Shown: positions 31,977 to 44,143, counted from the stretch's first letter. The stretch is DNA of 64,000 nt from Rhizophagus irregularis (GCF_026210795.1 NC_089449.1:3162001-3226000), one strand, 5' to 3'. Program-made: numbers and translations. Notes: generated by a model from the letters alone, not told the origin.

Positions 31977-32387
31977 TCTGCATATGTAATTTATCTGAGG
32001 TTTTTATTTATTATTAAAGAGTTTTGATGAAACATTTTTTTAAAATCTTAAACCTAATTGATATCAAATAAAAAAAAAAGGAACAATTTTCTTTTTATCG
32101 TAATGGATAAATTTGGTAAATAGTATTACCAAAATAAATAAATAAATAAGTAAATAATAAGCAAATAAAACGCGATATTATTAAAATTAATATGTTACAC
32201 TCCCCCCTATAAAAAATTTTCAGAAAAATGATTACGTGTCTGAGTTTCTTCGGAATAAAAACTAAAAACATGATCATTTATCGGAGTTTTCCAGAATTTT
32301 TTTATAGGGGCCAAGGAAATCAAAGCTCGTGTAACTAAAATTTTCTCCGCCAATTGGGCCTTTATTTATTTTTTTTTTATCATTTAG
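31977..32387. other. Intergenic, no gene seen
   Basis: AT-rich with an AATAAATAAATA-type tract near 32130-32150. The 60-codon minus-strand ORF here has no coding character. Confidence 0.45.
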
Positions 32388-32462
32388 GCACTACCCCGTC
32401 ACTGCCCGTCACTGCACTGCACAGCCACTGCCCCGTCGCCTGGATGGTCCAGTTGGTCCACG
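32388..32462 (+). repeat. GC-rich CACTGCCCGTCA repeat patch
   Basis: A short island of CACTGC/CCCGTCACTGC words (for example ACTGCCCGTCACTGCACTGC) in otherwise AT-rich DNA. Similar CACTGCA words occur at about 23943-23985. Confidence 0.4.
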
Positions 32463-32690
32463 GTAGAGTGCAAAGTTTTTATTTTACAATTCAAGCAATT
32501 AACGATCTACTTTTATTCGTTAAAAAAAACAAAGAAATTTGTTAACCATAAATATTTTAATTGAAATTTTTTTTTAATACTTATCATAATTAAGATGTGA
32601 ATAATTATAAATATTGCTCATCATTATTAAAAAACAGACAACAAAAAAAAAAATTGATATAAATCAAATATATTTAATACCTTCGGTTTT

Positions 32691-35600
32691 ATGGTCACCA
32701 AGAAATTTAAAAATATGGCAATGATTGTATTATTTATACTATTACTCCAATACTTTTCAATAGCAATATTCCTTTGAAATTAATGTTCATTATGCAGAAG
32801 GTAATCCAGAACTACAAGCATTCCGTATCGAACCTTACATTGATGGCTCAGCTCTGGTTGTAGTTAAGAACCTTTATGGCAAAGATTGCTCTGAACCGAT
32901 ACTAAGATTTCGTATAATTCATTCAACAAATGGGACTATTATACCTATTGATATGTCTTTACCAGTACCAGATTTTAATTTTAATAGCTGTAAATATTTT
33001 AATAAAAGTGATGAAAACGTAGAATATGATATAGGAGTTGAAAGACAACCTGGATTACGTGTTTATTCTTTAACTCCAGGATACTTACTAGTAACTTATT
33101 TAAATACAACGGACGTTGCTGTATTTGGATTAATTATAAATTGGCAGGGTGAAATACTTTCGTAAGAATAAAATAAATAGCAATCTAATTATTATTATTA
33201 TTATTATTTTATTGAATACCATTTTAATTATTTTCAGGAATAATTAGCATATATTAATAACGAGGGTGTGCAATTTTCGAGTAAAATTAATTTTTTTGCT
33301 ATCGAACCAGAGTTAGGTTTCTTTGTTTCCGAATTTATTACTGGTTCATACAATATAAAATGGAAATTTTTTAGTCCTCCGTAAGTTTTTTCAATGTCTT
33401 GAATAAATTTAATTTTTAAATATATTAATAACGTAAAATAACTTCGCTATTACATAGTTACGAAAGAGGACAAATAACCTTTTAATTAATGAGAATACTA
33501 TTACATTTACACAAATACATTCCGAAACAAGATTCATTGCATTTCCAACAATGGGTTATGGATATTGCGTCATAACCTTTGGTTCTACATCATCTTTCAG
33601 ATCACCAGTCGATCCCCAGTTATGGGTTTATGCGACATTTGTTCAAGCTAAAACAAATAAAGTGTCAAAAACCGTTTTGATTTATCAAAATACTAATAAC
33701 CCACCATTAAAAATTGATGATATCACATGTGGAAATTCATTTATTATTGTTGGTTATTCTTGTTTTATCGAAGTATCTGAAATTAGTATTAATGGTGGAC
33801 GATATTTTGTACAAGTAGATTTTACATCCACTGGGTATAATTCTTTAAAAAGGATGCCGCGTGTTAATTGAATTTTGCTATTATTTGTAGTTCTGTAACG
33901 GATATTAAAGAAATTCGAGATTTAAACATAACTAATATTGACCATATTTTCATGTCAATGTCAATTTTATTTAATGGAGGTATGATACAAATTGTTTTGA
34001 ATATACTAGATAAACGCGTATAGATAATAATATTAACTTTGGTTTCATAGGATATTTACTTACCATACACACTAGAATAAATGAAAAAAATGATAATGTA
34101 TTAGGTTATCATGTACTTGACACAAATAAAACATTTCAAGGAAGTTGGAATCTTCCTGTTACCATTGAATTACCAAAGTTTGGTACTCGATACGCTCCAA
34201 TGCCTAATAATTCAGTTGTTGCAATTAAGCAAGAAGGTACAAGTGATATTTGGAATGTATATTATTCAGAATTACCTAGTTTCATAGAAGGTAATAATAA
34301 ATTTTGAGAATTAATTGCTAATACAAGATGGGAATGAATATAATATAACAATCTAATCATTTTATTTTTAATAGATGAGGGTTATTTTAATCCAATTATC
34401 GATGCCACAACTCCAAAAATTAATGATACTATTCCTATGCAAACTCCATCTTTGAGCATTACATACGAATCACCTGTAAAACTTTCTTCAGGAAACATTT
34501 CAATCTTTGAAGTAAATGGAAAAGAAAGTTATTTTCGACAAAGTTTTAATGGACAGACTATGGAATTTTTGTCAAGCGACAATAATAAAAAAATTACAAT
34601 AAATGTTTTTGAAAGTACATTTAATAAACCAAATCAACTTTACTGTGTAGTTATTGAAGATGGATTTGTGAATCATAAAAACACAGAAGAACCTCTTTTG
34701 GGTATCAAGAAAAATCAGTGGTATATTCTTACAGGTATGAATTAATTGCTAAATTTACTTTTAAAATAGGTGATTCGTATGGTTCAGTAAAACTTGACAT
34801 AAAAAGTTCAAAATCATTTTTAAACTTACAATCAGAACATGAAAAGAAGAAAATTAGAGATAATTTGGCTATTGAACTATCAGAAGCAGCTTCTGTAAGT
34901 CCAGATCGTATAAAGGCTACCGAAATATATCAAAATGATCAAGGACAAGTTGTACTCTTATTCTCAATAAGTGCAACTGATGATCCATTTAAATCCAGTG
35001 CGAACAATATTATGAAAGATTTACAGTCAAACCTCAATATAACGAAATCGCGGTTCAAGGGTAAAAGTTCGGTATATAGTAGAAGTTCGGTATGTAAATT
35101 TTTTTTGTGTATCGAACTCCATAAGTTTTACAGTAGCAGTTCGGTATATAAAGTTGTCACGTGATTAAGAAATATTAATTTTGGCCAGAAATTAAGATTT
35201 AACAGTATAAATTATGTGAAATTTCAACCACGTGATCAAGTTCGGTATATAAAGAATTTTTTTTATATGCTTTATTATAAACGGTAAATCATAAAAGTTC
35301 GGTATACGTTATATCGAGTTTATATGAAATTCGGTATATCGAGATTTTTTTAAATAATATGAACCCGGTTTTTAAAAAAAGTTCGGTAAGTCAAGAGTTC
35401 GTTATATCGTGGGTTCGTTATATCAAGGTCAGACTGTAAATACTTTAATAAAATTTAAATCTTACACACCAATATCCTTATATAATAATACTTATATGTT
35501 GGATAGTTTCAAGTAACTAGTAAGTTAAAATTGTTAAAATTGTTATTTATGTTCTTTTTTTTCTCTAAAATATACTAATAATATTTTTTCTTTTCTTTTT

Positions 35601-36414
35601 TTTAAAAAAAAAAGTTGATTTATACGATAAATATAAGGCCATATTTATTTCTAGTGTTATCATTACATCATTAATAATTGCGATGGTAATCTTTTGTAAA
35701 AATGAGCATCCAGAAAAATGGAAAAAATTTAGGGGAAAATTTTACTTTTTAAAGATTATACTAATTATTTCAGATTTCACAATGGATTTTTATTTTGCTA
35801 TTGTTGATAGTAAAAAATTTGATTTACAAATACCAAGGTATTGGAACATTTTAATTTATTTATTTAAATATTTTTTTTTGGTTTGATTTAATAATTAAAT
35901 TTAAAATTTTTTTTTAGTTTTATAATTTTAATAACCCCGGTAGTAATTAATTTAGTACTTATAGTAAAAACTACTTTTGGTGATGAAAATTTTCGAGATT
36001 GGTTTAAAAGAAGTAGACCAAAAGCTTTATTATTTACTACTGTATATGTGGTATAATTGAAATTGAAACTTTAAGTATATGTCCGCTTGGTTTATCTAAA
36101 GAAACTGGTTCATCTGAAGAACATGGGTCATCTGAAGAGGCTGGTTTATCTAAAGAAACCTTAAAATTGATTATATGGGCTGGATTTTTAATGTTTATTA
36201 TTGAAGACGTTCCTCAATTAATCATTCAAGTAAGTTAAGCATAATTTTTTGACATAATTTTGGTTAATTTTCAATTTTTTTTAACTTTTTTTTTTATTAG
36301 GTTATATATAAACTTAAAATTGTCAATTACAATATTATTCCATTTATAACACTTACTATAAGTTCTTTAATCATTATTAGTGGAGCTTTTAGTAAATTAA
36401 GTGCTTGTTGTTGA
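32691..36414 (+). pseudogene. Broken secreted/surface receptor-like membrane protein
   Basis: The start at ATG 32691 gives a signal-peptide-like stretch (MAMIVLFILLLQYFSIAI). A long extracellular-type region follows over several exons (for example PGYLLVTYLNTTDVAVFGLI, 33160 donor; 33891-33979; 34051-34290; 34375-34734), then a multi-pass membrane module (exons 35615-35837, 35918-36229, 36301-36414) with IIEDVPQLIIQ and a stop at 36414. Exon borders and phases of the membrane module match the minus-strand gene at 43053-44143. Damage: 1-nt change after the signal peptide (about 32770), frame change at the start of the second exon (about 33240), one T missing in a T-run at 33480-33483 giving TAA, a MITE in an exon (35024-35436), a mismatch at the junction before 35615, and a 1-nt deletion near 36052. 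The family seems Glomeromycotina-specific; function unknown. Confidence 0.65.
35024..35436. mobile_element. 413-bp MITE inserted in an exon
   Basis: The left end CAGTCAAACCTCAATATAAC and the reverse complement of the right end CAGTCTGACCTTGATATAAC are imperfect TIRs, flanked by TA (35022-35023 and 35437-35438). The body holds AGTTCGGTATAT repeats. If the element and one TA are left out, the host frame reads on in register from ...NNIMKDL to NTLIKFKSYT, so the insertion is exact. TIRs and TA duplication fit pogo/Tc1-mariner non-autonomous elements. The interior (GGCCAGAAATTAAGATTTA, CACGTGATCAAGTT) is shared with 59578-60076. Confidence 0.85.
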
Positions 36415-38195
36415 CATGTGTAGAGGGAGTGAGGTGACTCGGCCGATCGCTAAATCGTGACGAATTCAAAAATAACAATAAATAACTAGACTCATGTGTT
36501 TGGGCCTACCCCGGTCTAGAAGCATCATATAGATAGATCTTAATTTCCAAATTCAATAAAATATTATTTTATTATAATGTTATATGTGAAAAATGTTGTT
36601 TACAGAACTATAATATTACTATGCTTTTCAAGTGATCTTCAATTTGAGAAATTGCGGTACGGTGCCATCGTTAATGCCGATATTTAATATGAATTATGAA
36701 TTCATTTTTTTAAAATATTAATGTATACGGAATATATACGGGGAAAAGTGGAATGTGCACTTATTTATAGCATGATCACGTGATTGTTTACAAGCGTAGT
36801 TATCACGAATTACATGTACGTTCGAAAATGATCTTGACGATCATGCCATGCAATTCTAATACAATTCATGTTTCTGGACTATTCTCTATTAATAACTGAA
36901 CAATAAACTTCTGAATGATGCATCCCAATTTTAAATACAATTTCAGCTAGTGTGGATGTGTGATTAATTGGCGTTGAAATTAAAGAGAGTGATCAATTTA
37001 GCCATTAGAATCACGTACATTTGAAAATGATCTTAACGATACCACCCGATTCTAATACAATTCCAGTTAATTAAATATGTACTGAACAAAAAAATTTTTC
37101 TCAGTTATTTGGCGTTGGATTATTTTTCTATTTTAACAATTGAACAATAGAACTTTAAAAATACATAAATAATAAAAATTATGATAATACTATTTTTTTT
37201 TTACCAATTACCAAAAATATACAATAAACAATTTATTCCGGTTCCCAGATTTATTATTAATTTTTAAACACTCAAGAATTTTCAGATGACATAGCAAATC
37301 TCGCGCGCAAGGTATTAGTTATACAGTGTATACATGATAACTACTAGGTCATTATGTAAGAAATGCTAATGAGCATATTATTACTTAGAAATAAGCATAT
37401 GGCATTTGTCTTTATTCTGAAAGACACTCAATATATTTCAAATTAAAGATATCAATGTTAAATAGTACTTACATTTGTTTCTGTAGATTAAATTGCATAA
37501 AATATTCTTGAAGCTTTTTGAGAGTAAAGAAATTTAAAGGAAAAGTTTGAGAGAAATCTTGATATTTTTTAAGAAGTTATTAGTCATAAGAAATTAAGTT
37601 ATTTACTTTATTATATTAAAATTGATCATTCCAATTTGTTTAACATATTTTTATATTATGGAATATCTATAAATAGATAAATTTCCTGATCTGTTTAGTA
37701 ACCAAATATGATTTTGTGACTAAAACATTAGCCAATTATGAATATATTTGATCGTTAATTTACTTAATAATAATTATCATGTATAAATCTCAATTTTCTA
37801 TTCGCTATAATATTTTACAATATTAATTTCATACTTTAATCTATCTCATGATGTTCCTTAATTAATGAGTTCAATTAAATAATATATTCTATAAAGTTGA
37901 AAGGAAATAGATCCGATAATTGCCTTATAAGTAACGGAATGAAAGGGAGGCATTGATCGTCTTTAATTTACATTTCCAAAAAAAATCGTAAATGGTACTT
38001 TTTACATCTATAAGTTGCCTATCAATCGGGATTCAATACCCGAATAATTTTAATGATTACGGCATAGTTATTCTAATGAAGAACGCCACATAATAAGAAT
38101 GATGAAAATAGCAATAAATCAAAAAAATATTATAAAAGGAGTTGACATAACTTTAAATAATAAATTCAAAATATTTCTTTCTTTCGTTCTTGAAA
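36415..38195. other. Intergenic with a ~200-bp direct duplication
   Basis: No gene seen. About 36816-36870 (GTACGTTCGAAAATGATCTT and GCAATTCTAATACAATTC) recurs diverged at about 37015-37070 (GTACATTTGAAAATGATCTT and CGATTCTAATACAATTC), and GGCGTTGAA/GGCGTTGGA words recur at the same spacing, so a ~200-bp unit was duplicated in tandem. Confidence 0.5.
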
Positions 38196-38642
38196 ATGCC
38201 ACGTAATAAATCCCCAAAATCTATTAGAAAATCGGCACCCTATAAGAGATCTCGTTTTCCAAACGCCTGGATTCTATTTTCAAAAAAATTTTACAGTCAT
38301 AATTGTGAAACAAGAAAAATTAAACGTACAGAAGCTATGAAATCAGCTAGAATTGCATGGGAGAATATGTCAAGTTTACAAAAAAATAAATATTTTATAA
38401 ATGTATGGAACCACCAAAATCAATTAAAAGAAATCAAACAAACATTAACACATTTAGAGGAACTTACATATGATAAGCCATTTATCATCGAAGAGGTTAA
38501 TCAATTAAAAATGAATAAAGTAAATAAAGAGAAGGATGATGATGTGTTTATAAATCCAGAAATGCTTGAAAAAGAAATGGAAGAAGACTTTAGTTTAAAA
38601 GCGTTTAGTGAAAAGTTTGAAAACTTGAGTATTATGCATTAA
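38196..38642 (+). CDS. HMG-box protein (MATA-HMG type), copy 1
   Basis: 148 aa from ATG 38196; the in-frame TTG two codons upstream is not a likely start. Residues ~1-20 are basic (PRNKSPKSIRKSAPYKRSR). The HMG box follows at about 21-80: FPNAWILFSKKFY, then KRTEAMKSARIAWENMSSLQKNKYF with the usual W of the third helix region (NVWNHQNQLKE). The C-terminal half is acidic (EKDDDVF, EKEMEEDF). MATA-HMG genes are present in well over a hundred copies in Rhizophagus, most of unknown role; DNA binding in the nucleus is expected from the family. Single exon, as is usual for the short members. A 33-bp duplication lies just downstream. Confidence 0.8.
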   Translation: MPRNKSPKSIRKSAPYKRSRFPNAWILFSKKFYSHNCETRKIKRTEAMKSARIAWENMSSLQKNKYFINVWNHQNQLKEIKQTLTHLEELTYDKPFIIEEVNQLKMNKVNKEKDDDVFINPEMLEKEMEEDFSLKAFSEKFENLSIMH

Positions 38643-38686
38643 GATTTTATTATTACGCATTGAGTTATTTCTATTTTATATATTCT

Positions 38687-38753
38687 ACGGTCTAAGGAAC
38701 AAGTAAATATTATATTATTACGGTTTAAGGAACAAGTAAAATATTATATTATT
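38687..38753 (+). repeat. 33-bp tandem duplication
   Basis: Two adjacent copies of ACGGT-TAAGGAACAAGTAA followed by A-TATTATATTATT, differing at one or two bases. It lies 45 bp after the HMG-box stop codon, probably in the 3' UTR. Confidence 0.7.
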
Positions 38754-39673
38754 ACATATATGACTACCATCTATGCAATATTTAAACTTAAGCTTATAGT
38801 AACTATGTAATTTAGTATGATCAATTCTTTAATAAACAAATAATAATTATGTAGTATTTTTCATTGATTTTATGATATTTACTTATGCTTTCATTCACCT
38901 TTATAAAATTTCTTAATAAAGTTAAATGTTTGACCAGGGTTTGCTCAAAATTCTTAAAATTCTTCGTCTCAGTCTTATAACTATAAAACGGTACATATTT
39001 GAACGCGAAAATGTGACTTCTCAATATAATTGGTTCAAAGATTATCGGTGTGTCTTTTTCTCTGGGAAAAATATAATTAGAACACTGTATCAATATTCCG
39101 CATCATCATTGTCGGTGATCGTTGATGATAGATATGCAACCGAATTTTAATATGATCGCTCGTCCATCATCTATAACGAACAATGGGGTATTCTACTTTA
39201 AACCCGTCAAAAATTGAGTATCAGATTTTTTGAGATTCTCTTGGTATTATTATAGTAATTTTCGTGAAATAAATTATTTGTTTACTTGAAGAAAAATATT
39301 AAAAATGAAACCGTGCTATGTGATTAAAATCGTACGTTTGGACCATCAAGTTAAATGAATTTCAAATTTCATTTATAGATGTAAATATTTTCAATACTTA
39401 TTATTCAATAAAATATATTGATTGCTTATTGTAATTAATTTAAAAGAATAATTATACTAGGAAAAACGAGGAAAACGGAAACCGTTTACGTGATCTACGT
39501 GTCATTTATTTAGCATATTTCAGGGGTCGTTCAGTACGCTTCGGATATTCAAGAAAAATTTGTGGAACGGTCCCATAAATGCGTGAAACATGTATTACAC
39601 GTGGAACCATTAACCAACTTAAAAGGAATAAATCAATGAGAAAAAATTTTTAACCGGGTATCTTTAGCAAAAA
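38754..39673. other. Intergenic, no gene called
   Basis: Opposite-strand ORFs of 90 and 74 codons overlap at 38821-39150; neither has a recognisable motif. The remainder is AT-rich and probably contains the promoter of the coiled-coil gene. Confidence 0.4.
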
Positions 39674-40837
39674 ATGAATAAACTAAAAAGTAAGGAAGTT
39701 AATTTATCGATACAACGAGAAAATATCCTGAATAAATTGGAACAAACTAAAAATGAATGGACTGAAAGTAATTTTGCCAAATTTTCGTTAGAACAATTAC
39801 AAGTTCAAAATGAAGAGTTAAAAAAAGAAGTAGATTATTTAAAAAGACAATTAGTAGAAAATCAAGCAACCAGTGATAAATATTTACATGAAGAGCAAAA
39901 GAAACTTAAAGATGCGGAAGCCAAACTTACTCAACAGGTAGAAGCTAATAATAAAAAACAACGAGTTATTGAGAAATTACAAGCTCAAAATGAAGAATTA
40001 AAAAAACAACTGAAGGAAAGGAAGAAAAATAAAGAAGAGACTAATAGTCAGCAAAACAAAGAAACTGAACAAGACGAGAGTCTGAAAACTAAGACAGATG
40101 AAATACTTGCAAATTTTTTCCAAGACCTATTATCCAAAGAAAAGGAGATTAACATTCAACAAAATCAAGAAGAAGTTAAACAAGAGATGCAAAATAAAGA
40201 AGCCGAGATTGAACGAGAGGAAAACCAGAAAACTAAAACAGTTCAGGATCAGAATAAAAACGAAATACTTGCAAATTTTTTTCAAGACTTATTATCCAAA
40301 AAAAAGGAGATTAACGTTCAACAAAATCAAGAAGAAGTTAAACAAGAGATGCAAAATAAAGAAGCCGAGATTGAACGAAAGGAAAACCAGAAAACTAAAA
40401 CAGTTCAGGATCAGAATAAAAACGAAATACTTGCAAATTTTTTCCAAGACCTATTATCCAAAAAAAAGGAGATTAACATTCAACAAAATCAAGAAGTTAA
40501 ACAAGAGATGCAAAATAAAGAAACCGAGGTTGAACGAGAAGGAAACCAGAAAACTAAAACAGTTCAGGATCAGAATGAAAATGAAATACTTGCAAATTTT
40601 TTCCAAGACCTATTATCCAAAAAAAAGGAGATTAACGTTCAACAATATCAAATAGATGTTAAACAAGAGATGCAAAATAAAGAAACCGAGGTTGAACGAG
40701 AAGAAACCCAGAAAACTAAAACAGTTCAGGATCAGAATAAAAATGAAATACTTGCAAATTTTTTCCAAGACTTATTATCCAAAAAAAAGGAGAAGCTTGA
40801 ACGAAAGGAAAACCAGAATAAAATAGAATCAGAATGA
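39674..40837 (+). CDS. Coiled-coil protein with 54-aa tandem repeats
   Basis: 387 aa from ATG 39674. Residues ~1-140 are a long heptad-type coiled coil (LQVQNEELKKEVDYLKRQL, EKLQAQNEELKKQLKERKK). From residue ~142 there are four near-identical 54-aa units (one of 53) beginning N/D-EILANFFQDLLSK and rich in Q, E and K, then a shortened fifth unit that ends IESE-stop. Each unit pairs an amphipathic helix (EILANFFQDLLS) with charged linker. No known family is recognised and no membrane or signal segment is present. The stop at 40835 is caused by a frame change: the next bases resume the unit (AATGAAATACTTGCAAAT) one base out of register, so an older, longer protein is likely. A structural or scaffolding role is inference. 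Confidence 0.7.
   Translation: MNKLKSKEVNLSIQRENILNKLEQTKNEWTESNFAKFSLEQLQVQNEELKKEVDYLKRQLVENQATSDKYLHEEQKKLKDAEAKLTQQVEANNKKQRVIEKLQAQNEELKKQLKERKKNKEETNSQQNKETEQDESLKTKTDEILANFFQDLLSKEKEINIQQNQEEVKQEMQNKEAEIEREENQKTKTVQDQNKNEILANFFQDLLSKKKEINVQQNQEEVKQEMQNKEAEIERKENQKTKTVQDQNKNEILANFFQDLLSKKKEINIQQNQEVKQEMQNKETEVEREGNQKTKTVQDQNENEILANFFQDLLSKKKEINVQQYQIDVKQEMQNKETEVEREETQKTKTVQDQNKNEILANFFQDLLSKKKEKLERKENQNKIESE
40097..40837 (+). repeat. 162-bp coding tandem repeats
   Basis: Units at 40097-40258, 40259-40420, 40421-40579 (159 bp, one codon fewer), 40580-40741 and a partial one from 40742. They are almost identical in DNA, including silent positions, which indicates recent duplication. Confidence 0.9.
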
Positions 40838-41028
40838 AATACTTGCAAATTATTTCCGAAATCTATTATCAAGTGATTAACGATCTACAAAATCAAGTAG
40901 TAGTTAACGAGGACGAAAGAAAAATACTAATTTCGAGAAAGACGAGAGCCAAAAAAACTATGAAAAGAACGAAGTTCTTGCAAATTATTTCAAAATCTTT
41001 TATTCAAGAAAAAAATTAGTTATCAGCA
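40838..41028 (+). pseudogene. Worn extra repeat units beyond the current stop
   Basis: In the frame left by the frameshift, NEILANYFRNLLSSD-stop appears directly after the present stop, and at about 40955-41028 a further copy reads KNEVLANYFKIFYSRKKL before a stop. These are two degenerate relatives of the 54-aa unit, showing that the repeat domain once extended further. Confidence 0.6.
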
Positions 41029-43052
41029 AGACAAAAATTAACTAAAATCGACGAATGATAACCAAATTCATTGAAATATTATTTATAGATGTTGCCTGTG
41101 ATTGTATTCATATATTCAGGGTTTATAAAGATTCAATACATTGATTATACAAAATAAAGAAAATGTCTAGCAGAACCGAAAAGAGATGTTTGCCTTAAAA
41201 AATAATGCTCTCTTTTCAATCATACATATACACATATACTGTATATGATTGAATAGAGCTTTGCGCCTAATTCTAGAAATAATTATTTTAGAAACTGCAA
41301 AGAAAGGTGTAATAAATAATCTTTTTCAGAATAAATATTAAGATAGAAGCCATTTATTTATTTACTATAAGATAATGTAAATGATTGATTATATTCGCAA
41401 ATAATCTAATTTCTCAGTTATTCTTACAGATCTTCTGCTAGTGTAGATACTGTGTAGATGCTTCTCTTCACTAAGTTCCTATTTGGTTATCAGCACCGCA
41501 CTCCCAACGGCTCAACAAAGAATATCTTTTGGTGGCGGTACAATAATTTGAAAACCTGAACTTTAATTAATTCTCGAATTACTATGTATCGTGACATTTC
41601 GTTTCATTGAAACAGATGCCACGATCATCCGACATCCAAAAAAGACCATTCAGAATGATCAAAAAAAAAACACGGGATAAACTCCGGATCTAACAATAAC
41701 CTTTCGTCCGTAGCTTTTTGGGCAATTTAGTCGAGATGTCAAATAGGAAGATCGCCTGTTCAGATATGTAAATTTCATTGCTTTGTTTTTAGTAATAAAC
41801 ACTAAGATTATCTTGTCTTTCACTCCACTTATCTCTCTCTCGTAAGTCAACATAACAGAATAATTTCTCGTTTTTATTTTCCCGTTTTCACGGAGTAATT
41901 TTTTAAGAAACCGAATTCAAACTCAGGATAAACGTTGTTCCGCTATTTATTTCATGACAATTATGACAATTATTATTCAGGTTGAAAATTTTGGAACTTT
42001 GTCTTAAATATGTATTTTGGAGTCTATGACTTCATATTACGGGCACAACGGATAGAATTTTCAAAATGTTAGATAATTGATGATAAAAAGTTCTGGTGAA
42101 TCAATTGTGGGACTAAGGCATAGGAATCCTTTCTTCGGAAATTTCAAGATTTGGCCGAGATATTAGGATTCACATTTTTTAGTTCTGTGAATTTTGGATA
42201 CGAAAGATTAATGTATATTTTTATTTCTTCGAGACAAATTATAATTAAAGGCTTCGCTCACAATATATGATGATTCGACTATCTACCATTTTGTTGTTAT
42301 CATATACTTCAATATTGCGTGTTGGGGCGCGAATCTAACATACGGTATTATTAAAAAATCTGAATTTTACGAATTTACATAATTACCGAAATGTTCTGAC
42401 TCTGAAATGGATAGGTTTTTTCAACAAAAAAAAGGACAAGAGAAAAAGTATTTTAAGAATTGCTAACCATAATATTAAAAATGGATTTACCATAATTTTA
42501 AAACTGTATCACGCAAAGTTCACATAAATGCAATAAATTCTCTCCGGTATAGGAAGACAATTCTTATTAAAGAAGATATCAATTCATACATAACATTGCT
42601 ATTATGCATCCAGATCATAATAGCCTCGTTTTTCTCTGTCTCGTATTTTCTTTAAAGATCATGACACAAAGGTTATCAAAGTCATAATGAGAGGATACGA
42701 TTCAAAACATGAGAATTATGCGTGATTTATTAGGTGATGCTAATATAGTATATTCAATGAATTGGTGCGCTATATTATCATAAAAATAAATAAATATATG
42801 TAAATAGATTTCTACTATATATGTCTATTATAGTTACCCAGATACCAGCAATATTGTCGCCTCACTTATATAACTGTCCGCCCAAATATAATTATAAATT
42901 TTAAATACTTGAATAAAATATGTTCTATAACTGATCAGCACATTCTCCTCTATGTAAATAACGCAATATGCTACTCGTCCACCATAGACATATAATGAAA
43001 GATTATATTATAAAATTATTAAGTTCTATCTATGGAAAAAAAAATCGTTTTT
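41029..43052. other. Intergenic with one strong hairpin
   Basis: No gene seen. At 41207-41259 the arms GCTCT-TTCAATCATA-CATATAC and GTATATGATTGAATAGAGC pair with few mismatches around a short loop. The rest is AT-rich with no clear repeat ends. Confidence 0.45.
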
Positions 43053-44143
43053 TTAAGGAGCTCCAACTCGCATACTATATTGATAAGTGCTTTCACTTGA
43101 ACGATCATTCAAACGACGTGTTGTTCCATCATCATCATTTTGAATAATGATAGCATCAAAAATTCTTCCAAAGAAATCAATAAATAAAATTACAACATTG
43201 AATATCAGACTAATAAAAGGGAAAATCATATATCCTTCCGTTTTGGTCCAATAAATTACCTAATGAAAAAATGTGATTTTTTTTAAAAAAAAATTAATCG
43301 CACAATCAATATTTCAGTTTTATTGGTCAATAATCATATATAAGTAATTCTTTTATTACTTACTAAAATAACTAATTGAGGTATATCTTGAAAAGCAAGA
43401 TTTAAGACACCACCCCAAGCAATGGCTCTTTTTCCATTGGTAGAATATTTTGCTTGAAGGATGTTCATTCCTCCATAATTCGATGAAAATATCTTTAATG
43501 CTTGTATATTCGCTGCCGAAAATACTGTGATTAATGCGGCAAATCTATGATTTTCACTAAACCAATTTGAAAATGCTGGATTGTAAATTTTTTGATGTAC
43601 AATTATTGCAAAACTCATTAATAAGTTAAGTGATCCCGATGCTATTAAAATTATCAATCTAAATAAAAATATATCAAAAGTTAGTCAAAAAAAAAAAAAA
43701 AGATTAACCCGCTCAAATAGTAAATAAAGCTTATTAATATTTCTTACGTCAATCTGTATAATCCTGGAACATCATTCGCATTCTTTATAAAAAACGCTAA
43801 ATCAAATGCTATATCATAACATATAAGGAGAAAGTTGAACATTACAAAATTATTTCCCTAAAAAATAATAAAGAAGTTAGTATATTACACGAAATGAATG
43901 TATCAATAAATGTACAAGTTTTATATAGTACCTTTCTATTTCTACATCGTCCTATAAGGTAAACTAATATTGCAAATGCAACAAGCGAACCAACAACACT
44001 TAATACTATGTAATTCTTCTTCGCAAATACAACTAAAGAAATAATGAAATTAAATATTTTTGAATATTTTCCTAAAATATTATGATTTATTTATTTTACT
44101 TACTAAAATCTTCTTCCGCCCCAATTGGAACTATTTTAGCCAT
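43053..44143 (-). CDS. Multi-pass membrane protein, relative of the 35.6-36.4 kb module
   Basis: Five exons on the minus strand: 44143-44104, 44032-43932, 43857-43748, 43658-43364 and 43259-43053, all GT-AG, giving 250 aa from ATG 44143. Hydrophobic spans include YIVLSVVGSLVAFAILVYLI, FNFLLICYDIAFDLAFFI, LIILIASGSLNLLMSFAIIV, FAALITVFSAANIQALKIF and MIFPFISLIFNVVILFIDFF. The motif AFQDIPQLVILVIYW matches IIEDVPQLIIQVIYK in the plus-strand pseudogene, with introns at the same places and phases. The C terminus is hydrophilic (NDDDGTTRRLNDRSSEST). Just upstream, 44193-44259 encodes PILTKVLTFTTIKLRRE in a frame broken before the ATG, so the gene probably lost its N-terminal part and may itself be a fragment. 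Function unknown. Confidence 0.6.

Noticed and set aside
34735-34769. 35-bp intron in the receptor-like pseudogene
   Set aside because: GT...AG restores the frame, but the length is below a credible intron and the bases also read as protein (YELIAKFTFKIG) one frame away, so a frameshift is as likely. Left undecided.
40098-40655. 185-codon ORF overlapping the coiled-coil gene
   Set aside because: Second frame of the 162-bp repeats; K/R-rich by-product.
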